In this document: positions 56,440 to 64,000 of the stretch, piece after piece | Layout: every line of letters starts with the position of its first letter | Numbering within the stretch: the stretch's first letter is position 1 | Assembly: GCA_963971405.1 (NCBI GenBank) | Contig: OZ020487.1 | Coordinates: forward strand, 14,791,344 to 14,855,343 | DNA: 64,000 bases | Source of the DNA: Psococerastis gibbosa | Taxonomy: Eukaryota; Arthropoda; Insecta; Psocodea; Psocidae | Direction: 5' to 3' | Notes under the pieces: generated by a model | Seen by the model: only the letters and a program-made list of their open reading frames with translations | Told to the model about the DNA's origin: nothing | Database searches by the model: none | Made by a program: the position numbers and the translations under genes

Positions 56440-56960
56440 GTAAGGAATGCCGGACTAGGCTCATGGCTCTGAAGCACTAAACCACCTCAGACATTCATCT
56501 ACAGTGGGTCCCTAGACACTGGGAACGAGGAGGCTGAAAAATTGGTGAAAGCGGGATGTTTACTGCCTCAACCTCTCCACCGCCTCACCTTCTCCATCAA
56601 TTGCAGAAACATCGGAAACAGCTCAAGGACGCTACCAAAGATTCCTATAAAGCGAAAGCAGCTGGTGAACGATGGGAACCGCTTTTGTTAAAGACTCAAA
56701 AATCTTTCCCAGCAAATTGCGCCGGGACAATGCCGTGGCAGCGTTCCGACAGGAATACTACCAGAGACACCTCCAGAAAATAGGTATTTCCGGATCACCC
56801 TCTGCTCCCTGAGTAGCTGGAGCTTCAAAACCGAAGTTGAACGCTGGAGGGGAAGAGCTGGGCGTCAAATGACCGATCAGCCCAGGACGGGCGTTAGCTG
56901 AAGAAGTCATTTCAATAGTAAGCAATACTCAAATTCCCATCACCGCCTGTAGCCTTAGCT
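56440..56960 (+). pseudogene. LINE remnant with RNase H end and C-terminal domain
   Basis: DIHLQWVPRHWE near 56490 looks like the end of an RNase H domain (LQWVPGHxGxxGNExAD). In another frame FRQEYYQRHLQKIGISGSPS near 56740 looks like the following tail. Several frame changes; dead. Confidence 0.5.
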
Positions 56961-59107
56961 CCAACTGATTCTTCTTTTAACTATTCAGTAGTCCGATCTC
57001 GGGTCACGCCCCGGCATTTGGTTAGAGCAGTGCTTTATAAGTACCACTATGTTTTCCTTAGAATGGGGAAGCCACCTGATCTGAAGTTTCACAGCCTCAT
57101 AGGGAACCGAGGGATTAAGAAAGAGTAGGTTCAGAAAACCGCGACCGATGACTTGGTACCATTTCAATCACGCTTTCTCTAATAATATTACGATAATTAT
57201 ATATAAAAGGAATTTTTAAATTATTATTATTTTAGACTAGGTACCTGTTAAATAGTACCGCATTCACATTAGGCCCCCTAAATAATTGATACGCTGAATA
57301 TCGTTAAGATCAGGAAACTAGCTCAACATCAGTATGTGTCAACATTAGGGATAAGGGTGAAAGTATGCTTCTAATTGGGTTAAAAATTTTCATCTGGTAT
57401 TAACTAATGGATCTCAAAGGTGACAGTCAATCCAAGTTTTGGCATTGGTTTGAGCACATCAATGAAGATGAGCGCTTAATTATATATATATAAAGATATA
57501 AAGTTCTATTCCTTGATAAAATATGTTCAAAGGAAAATCAAGAACTGTATTTAACAAAAAATATAATAATATACAGTGCATTATTTTTTTCCAAAATCTA
57601 CTAATTTAATTAACTAAACATTATGAATACATACGTATTGAAGTCTTCAGAAATGAAATAAACGACGATAGAGATAAATTGGCAGAAGAATATTGTGAAT
57701 AAATAATTCTATTAACGTCACGTATTTCCCGTGAATAAGAGGCTATGAACGTGCCAGCTTCAGGCATAGGCTCGGCAACCTCAACTGCTCAAGTGCAACT
57801 GTCATGACGCGCTACATTGTACAAGGACGAATTAATAGACGAGCAGGTCCGTCTTTCATATGACCATGCAGATTACTGTACCTTTGAGATATCTGGGGAA
57901 GTGAATAGGCCTGGTGTAGTCAACGAGCTTGTCTGAGAAAGAAGTACTCACTAATGAAAGAAGGTGAAAGTGAAATCACTGGATTAGAAAGGAATGGGCA
58001 TCCAGGACTAATTAATATTTTAATCAGCCGTTGAAATTCTCCAGCCAATGAACCTACACAATACTTAGTATTGTACAAAGACTGCCAATATTTCTTTGTT
58101 AGAAGCAACTCCTTACCAAACGCATGAAAAACTAGCTAGTGTACCACATATTATAATAGGTTTTATTTTATTTTAAATTAATTTAAACTGTAAAAATTTT
58201 GCCGGTAAGGCGGGTGAATATATAGAAAGTTTGAAATGTTGCAGCATGAAGGTAGCATAAAATTTGGAGCTTAATTTAACAAATAACCAGTCGATTAAAC
58301 TATTTAATTAATTTTTGAATGAATCTTTATTATAAGGGTGCGCTTGAAATAACTTGTCAGTCGGTCGGCAAAATAAAATTAAATGATATAGAATAATATA
58401 TATATGTAGATTATAGTTGGTGTTAGTAGTTAGTAGTCAAACTGAAACTGAAGGTCTACCTAAGCTAGCTAACGGCCTGATCTATTTCGAAAGCTCTCAA
58501 GGCGCAAGAGTAGCGACAAAATATAGCTAGTAAGCGTACATGTTCATTCCTTTAGTACAAAAAGTTCTCTGAAACTAGTCATTACTATAAAACCAGAAGA
58601 GTTAGGTAAAATACACACATGACCAATTTATCCAGATGGCAACATGATCTGTCAAGTGAATTGATAATTTTCTATTAATCATGGACGATGACGCTACTAT
58701 AACTGCATAAAACATATGGTATTATAATTAATAAAATTTCCTTGCCAAATTCAAGGACTCAATTAACTTTTAAACCACCCTAAATTATGGAAAGCAGAAA
58801 CATAGTCGCGTGACAACACAATACCTAGTTTTAGCGGTCAGGGTCAGTCTAGGGTCAGAAAGGTCTAGCTAAGGTTTTAAAATATGCAAAAATTGCAAGG
58901 TCGTAATGAAGACTACAAGTTTATAAAAAAGACGAAGCAAGTCAAATTCTAAAAATATAGCTTTGCAATCGTAAATTGCGCAAATCACTGACCCGCTCAA
59001 AGGTGACTAGAAAATCGATTTCTAGGTCACAAGTTAACCACGTATGCTAGAACCACTTTGAACGGTAAATTAGAAATTTTTTAATTCTACAATAAATAAT
59101 AACTTAC
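56961..59107. other. Probable first OGDH intron, no other gene recognised
   Basis: AT-rich with a (TA)n stretch near 57482 and no defensible coding exon on either strand. Confidence 0.4.
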
Positions 59108-59200
59108 CTTGTAGCCTTATTCTTCGGGAAACGTTTAAAATTAGAATAAAATTAGGTAAAATTTATTGCCGCAGTTCCTTTTACACCTTGGCGGCCATGA
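59108..59200 (-). other. OGDH: Probable non-coding first exon of OGDH
   Basis: On the minus strand, GAATAAGGCTACAAG is followed by a strong donor GTAAGTTATT (59107 downward). The upstream part contains GGCCGCC and ends near the GC-richer patch at 59190-59220. It would splice to the acceptor at 54485-54486, just before the start codon. The outer boundary is a guess. Confidence 0.5.
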
Positions 59201-61488
59201 CAGAAAGTTTCCAGGGTTGCCAACAGGTCAATTGAGGGTAATTTCCCGCTTTTTATGTTTAAAAAAAAAAAGTTCGTGTTTAGTTTCATTGTTGGAATTT
59301 AATTATTTTTATTTTTATTACAATATTCCTTAACTTCTATTAAAAACATTGCAGCTAGTTTCATTCTTCTTTTTTCATAACCCAATTATTTTACCTTTCT
59401 ACTTACCATCTTACACAGGAATTTCGAATTTTTACCATGTAGTATAGCCCACTATGAGACGAGTAGGCTACCTAACATTGATGAGAACGAAACCTTCAAA
59501 TTTTAAGTTATGCAATTGTGACAATATTTCTAGATCGAGAAATCAAAAATTGTGACCGATTTTTTTGACACCATTAATTAATTGTATATTGATAAAATAT
59601 ATTAAAATTGTACAGGAAAAATTATGCATTGAAAATTCAAACATAAGCAGTAAATTCACATTGACTCAACTTAAAATTTAAGTAGGCTATTGTTATTAAA
59701 ACATGATATTGGAATAATATGCTAAACTGATTTAATAAAATAATGGTAATTCAGCAGACTAGTAATAGTTGTTTTATGAATTTTTCATCTGGCCATGTTC
59801 ATTAATAAAATTAACGGTGCCTGCCTTCCTTTGCAACTGTGTTGTGTAAGTAAGAATTTATTTGAGTATAGTTTCGTTGAAAAAGTTAGGGTCCAATATT
59901 TGTGTACAAAATAACTTGAAACCTCTGCCTAAGGGCTCTTTTAGATTGTAACAGGCAAGGATGGGATGGTAGCTTTTGCCTGATAAAATTTTTAAGTTTT
60001 CTTGAATAGAGTTGCATATTTCAATTTTTTTCTAAACTTTATAATCTACAATATTTGATGTATTAAGGGCGTTCAACCACTATTCAGTTAGTAAATATAA
60101 TTTCTTATTGAAAATTAGAATTTGGTGGAATTTTTAAGTCAATGTATGGTATGGCCGCCAACTGTCCCATATATTTTTCATTATGTTGTCAACGCCTGAT
60201 AACATCGGCGGGTAATATAAAACAAAAAATATGCCATTCCGTGTTTACATTGGGCAGTGTGTTTCCTTCTCATAAGTCCTTTGAAACGTAATAGGCGCGC
60301 GATTATACCTAGGTAAGGCGCTTATTCCATCGACGTCAATAGTCAAAATAATGCTGATATTGACGTGGTAGCAGACATTTTTACACTGTCTTTAATGTCT
60401 GCTACAACGTCAAACACCGTCAATAATCATTATTGACGTCGGTGGAATATGCGCCTAGGGAACTAGGTGGTCGCATAGCCCCGCTACGCGTTTTTTTTTT
60501 TTTTTTTTTTTTTTTTACATAATAGGTTGAAGACGTTGAAGTTCTCATGTAATATATTGATTAGGCCTTATGTAGCTATATAAATGAGAGTACTAACCTG
60601 ACATTAGAAGTAAAATGCAAGGTTCACGCCACCAAGACTGTAGTAGCGTGGTAGTATAACCTAGGTATACCTAGTGGTAGTGTAGTCTAAGCACGGTACC
60701 TACTTTAAAATAGGATATCAAAATTTAGAGGAGAATTAATTTTGTCTGCAAATTTTTCCACTCATACTGTGATCGATATGTTTCATAGAAATCCGATCTT
60801 TACAAAAAAACACGCGTATAGTGGGTGTGTCCCATTTTTTTTCCTTCCAGATACCAAATTACTATATACTATACACACAGCCTACACTACACACCCACCG
60901 ACAAATAGCCAGCTGTAAAGCTGTTCTAAAATGTGATATATTATTTTCATTTGTCACATAGAGGTAAATTGGGTATAGAACCTCTGAACAAGCTGAAGAA
61001 CAGAGATAACAGAGAGAGAGTTGTTACAACACCAGACTTTGACGAATCAATAGAATCCGGGATGGTAGGCCATGGTCGTTCTGAAAGTTGCTGCAGAGCC
61101 TCCGAGATACAATCTTAGAAGTCTACGCAGTTCCACTGAAGATGTCGACAGCAGATGCTGACGAAACGTTTGGATGTACGCTTCAGAACTACCACGGCCT
61201 ATCGTCCCGGATCGGATCATCTACTGCTTCGTCACGTAACTCCGGCTGTGAAATCCTTTGTAATTACACTAGACTTTAATCACTTTCATACCCGCTGCTG
61301 ATATTCAACAAAGTAGCTTATGGGACTATGCAGTCTCAAGACTAATATTGCTGTGACTCTTGACTAATGTGCTGTAAACTAATTATTATACTATGAATGC
61401 TGGGGATATCGCAATAACCACGAAGAATAACCTACAAATAACTTAAGTTTGTAATATTAAAAATAGTGTGAGCTAAATATTAAATTAA
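59201..61488. other. Intergenic between OGDH and the secreted-protein gene
   Basis: AT-rich. Holds a short MITE at 60317-60455 and a poly-T run near 60490-60516. A plus-strand open frame at 60933-61279 has no recognisable domain. Confidence 0.4.
60317..60455. mobile_element. Short palindromic Harbinger-like MITE
   Basis: GGCGCTTATTCCATCGACGT at left and GACGTCGGTGGAATATGCGCC at right, flanks TAA and TAG. The inner arms carry GACGTGGTAGCAGACATTTT and AATGTCTGCTACAACGTC, the module found in all the larger copies. 139 bp. Confidence 0.8.
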
Positions 61489-62295
61489 TCAGGAACTCGT
61501 GGCTTCAGTTGTAGTTTCCTGGCCTTCAGTGGTACTTTCAGTAACGGTTTCGGAATCATCTTTCGTGGTGCTGCTCTCGGCAGAACTTTCATCACTATGT
61601 TCAGTTGTTGCAGGCTCCTCAGTGCTTGCCGAAGAAGACTCTACTTCTGCAGGGCTGTCGGTACTGGCACTTGCTTCCCCATCGCTGTCGGGCTTCGCAG
61701 TAGATACTTCAGTTACAGTTTTAACCGGAGCTTCCGTTGAGTTGTTTTCAGCAGCTGTGCCGGTTGGGATCTCACTGATGAATACAGCACTGAACGGTGG
61801 CTGCTGTGGGTTGTAGACGGAGAAGTAATTCTGGATTCTTTCAACGAGTTTCTCTACAGGGCTTGGAAACTGTGAAGGAATGATTTGGATTGGCTCGCGG
61901 AAAGCTGGAATTTTATTGTACGATATGTCTTGCTGGAATAGATCGTCGTATTGAGGAGGTGGGAATTGCTGATAAACAGGATAATCTTGGGCAAAAGTGT
62001 TCGCAGGGGACTGAGCTCGGTGATGGATATCGTTGAGTAGGAATGGGGGGAAGTCCTGCTGAGGCTGAGGTTGTTGGAATAAGGACTGATAGTTTGATTT
62101 GAAGAGGGGTTGATGATGGAATGACTGTAGAGAGTGGTGAGACGGGAATTGTGGCTGCTGGTAGAAATTGTTGCTCTGTTGGTAGTATGGAAGAGGAGGA
62201 GGGAAGTTGAGGAAGTCCGCTTGGCGCTTGGAAATCGTTCTTGTCGCTGAATTTACCGAAGACGCTGCGAGGAACAGGACACAGGATGCCAGGAT
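61489..62295 (-). CDS. Secreted Gln/Pro-rich, Ser/Thr/Glu-rich protein (last exon)
   Basis: 268 codons to the TGA at 61489. The acceptor TATTGCAG precedes ILASCVLFLAASSVNSATRT, a hydrophobic signal-peptide core with a likely cut after VNSA. The true ATG therefore lies in an upstream exon that I could not fix; one candidate is ATG|GTAAAG near 63042-63050. After the signal come ISKRQ, a dibasic processing site, then a Gln/Pro/Tyr/Phe/His-rich part (PPPLPYYQQSNNFYQQPQFP, repeated QP and QQ). A conserved-looking VEKLVERIQNYFSVY follows, then a Ser/Thr/Glu-rich tail of about 90 residues (TTEGQETTTEATSS end), probably O-glycosylated. Low-complexity composition suggests a cuticle, silk, saliva or matrix protein; I do not recognise the family. 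No neighbour suggests a pathway. Confidence 0.75.
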   Translation of the reverse strand: MLASCVLFLAASSVNSATRTISKRQADFLNFPPPLPYYQQSNNFYQQPQFPSHHSLQSFHHQPLFKSNYQSLFQQPQPQQDFPPFLLNDIHHRAQSPANTFAQDYPVYQQFPPPQYDDLFQQDISYNKIPAFREPIQIIPSQFPSPVEKLVERIQNYFSVYNPQQPPFSAVFISEIPTGTAAENNSTEAPVKTVTEVSTAKPDSDGEASASTDSPAEVESSSASTEEPATTEHSDESSAESSTTKDDSETVTESTTEGQETTTEATSS

Positions 62296-64000
62296 CTGCA
62301 ATAAGAGTAAAGATAAAATCAGAAAGGTGTATTTATGATTAATAATCTTTGCTAAGAGAAAACAGAGGGATAAAACCTTATATGAATGTCCGTATAAGAT
62401 TTCAAACGATAGATTGATATATCAGCAGGCAATTAAGGTATTTTAACTCTCAGTCCACAGTTTTTAAAGGTTCAGGCCACCCGATAGGTAGAAGACGATC
62501 AGGATTAGATTGGAGTAAACAAAAACTCAGGTGACTAACCCATTGCTCGGTCATTACCATAGCAAATTATTAGTGGTCGATTCCATGTAAAATTCCAGTG
62601 GCTATTTACCAGAGATCACTGAACCCATATAGTCTATAGGCTGTCGGCGATCAAACTTTTTACGTCTTTTTTTTGCCAGGAATGAAATCTTTTACGCATG
62701 GTTCTCATTGGAATGTAGCCTAGTGTAATGTGTAGTGTACCAAAGTGACAAACTTAAAAAAATAGTTATTGTTTTTGTACAATTCAGTATTGTACTCAGT
62801 CTGGGTCTCGCCGTCTCGATACTGTATGAAATACTGGACGGCACCGCCATTTTCTAGTTTATGGTGGTTCCGGGCCATTTTCCTTATCAAGTCTTTCCAA
62901 GCTAGTGCTGAGATATGTTAAATTGTTGAGAATGTTAAATTAGAAATGGAAAGTAGAGAAATAAATAAACCATTCATAGCCTACTACTTTTTATTTAAAA
63001 TATTTTGCAATGTTGCTGTGCTTCTCACTTTACCATGGGACATCGGGACATATGAGTAAAAAATAAATACAGTAATGAGTTTTTATTAGCCTATATTAGG
63101 TACCGAACCAGCTAGGTTGGTCCGGGACAGCCTGTTTTATTTAGTGAAGAGCTTGTGCATAACATACGATCAGATGACCTTCTTCAGTCGTTCGACCTTC
63201 GACATTTCCAGATGGCAAGGATTAAGGCGACTACAATGCCAATTTGAAAATGTATTTTCCAGACACTTGCATTATTGATGTTAGGGCGTTGTGAGTCCCA
63301 TACGATTCAGTAGGAGTCAGCCTGAAGGTATTCCAGGTTCTAGGAGCCGGTGCAATGACTCCAGACTATATTGGACACTTTCCAACAACCTTGATTACAT
63401 CCAGGTATGATTCATCATCGTTGGCTTGGTTGTGCATTATACCAGTCCCACATGGTTTATGCCAAGAAAAAAAAATGTAATGGCGTCATTATTTGTTAGA
63501 ATTTCAGTGAACTATCAGATGAATAGATAGTCTTCAGTAAAATAACGTTGACAGCAGAGAGGAGTAACGTAACCCAACTTCTTCCGGAAGGAGGTTTACG
63601 CGCTTTATATTCAGCTCGTAGAATTCTACGGCCTTCTTCTGGAGTTTCAAACTATCGATTGGTTTGCAGCGAATATTTCAATCTCCTTCTCTACTCTTGT
63701 CTAGGCCTATATCTTGTGCGGTGTTTTTTAGTACAAGGTAGGTGTCGCATCTTAGGTCCTTCTTGGTGTCTCCAGGTACTTACTGTACCTACTTACTACT
63801 ACTTACTGTACTTACAATACCCTCAATGATGTTCTTCATGAGTCCTTCATATCTCAGAAATGCCTCATCCATTTGTCTCTTCTTATTGAAATGGCGGCAA
63901 TAATAGATTTTTTTTTCTTTTATTCTAAGGAGCACGCATTCAATGGTTATATACACAGTGGCGTAGCCAAGAGGGGGGGTCAGCGGGGTCCGGCACCCCC
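62296..64000. other. Upstream region of the secreted-protein gene
   Basis: Should hold its first exon and promoter, not resolved. Contains the 90-bp repeat at 63640-63738. The window ends in TGGCGTAGCCAAGAGGGGGG, which looks like the start of another repeat. Confidence 0.4.
63640..63738 (+). repeat. 90-bp dispersed repeat, copy 2
   Basis: TATCGATTGGTTTGCAGCGA, TTTCAATCTCCTTCTC and ACAAGG as in 46723-46812. Confidence 0.6.

Noticed and set aside
62299-62301. Start of the secreted protein at the codon before ILASCV
   Set aside because: The codon is TTG and lies in the intron, just before the splice acceptor; the real start must be in an upstream exon.

Overview
The window is nuclear DNA of an arthropod, most likely an AT-rich insect. 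A hemipteran, perhaps a planthopper, is my guess from the look of the repeats, but this is weak. Genes are intron-rich with GT-AG introns, and most non-coding DNA is short palindromic DNA transposons (MITEs), tRNA-like SINEs and LINE remnants. I saw no bacterial features, no CRISPR array and no LTR or virus-derived element.

Layout. (1) 0-7.6 kb: repeats only, namely two copies of a GCAGCCTGAT-ended inverted-repeat element, a reverse-strand LINE RNase H remnant and a 360-bp palindrome made of two tRNA-like sequences. (2) 7.7-12.2 kb, plus strand: a tandem pair of ADP-ribosylhydrolase genes of the ARH3/ADPRS family, each with two exons. Both appear intact and keep the metal-binding residues. 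(3) 12.36-13.78 kb: a 1.4-kb hairpin-forming inverted repeat. (4) 14.3-20.5 kb: MITEs and one nearly complete two-ORF LINE (15009-19904) inserted inside a small MITE with a 10-bp target duplication. (5) 20.9-59.2 kb, minus strand: the whole gene for 2-oxoglutarate dehydrogenase E1 (OGDH), with 18 coding exons in any one transcript plus a probable non-coding first exon. (6) 61.5-62.3 kb, minus strand: the last exon of a gene for a secreted Gln/Pro-rich, Ser/Thr/Glu-rich protein of unknown function.

The most interesting biology is in OGDH. Its third coding exon exists as four versions (49598-49724, 47111-47231, 45556-45676, 39053-39155). All start in phase 0, end in phase 1 and encode a variant of the RGHxxxxLDP segment, so they look like mutually exclusive cassettes. 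Only the last keeps the ADLD motif that resembles the calcium-linked motif of human OGDH. Vertebrate OGDH uses two alternatives at this place; here there are four. This suggests a choice among E1 isoforms with different regulation of the TCA-cycle entry step. OGDH and ADPRS are otherwise ordinary, well-conserved genes.

The repeat layer is also unusual. A PIF/Harbinger-like MITE superfamily (TWA target duplication, ends GGCGCC/GGCGGG then ATTCCA) shows palindromes nested in palindromes, exchange of terminal and core modules, and arms that match within a copy better than between copies. Several nested insertions give relative ages: LINE into MITE, MITE into SINE, SINE into LINE, MITE into LINE.
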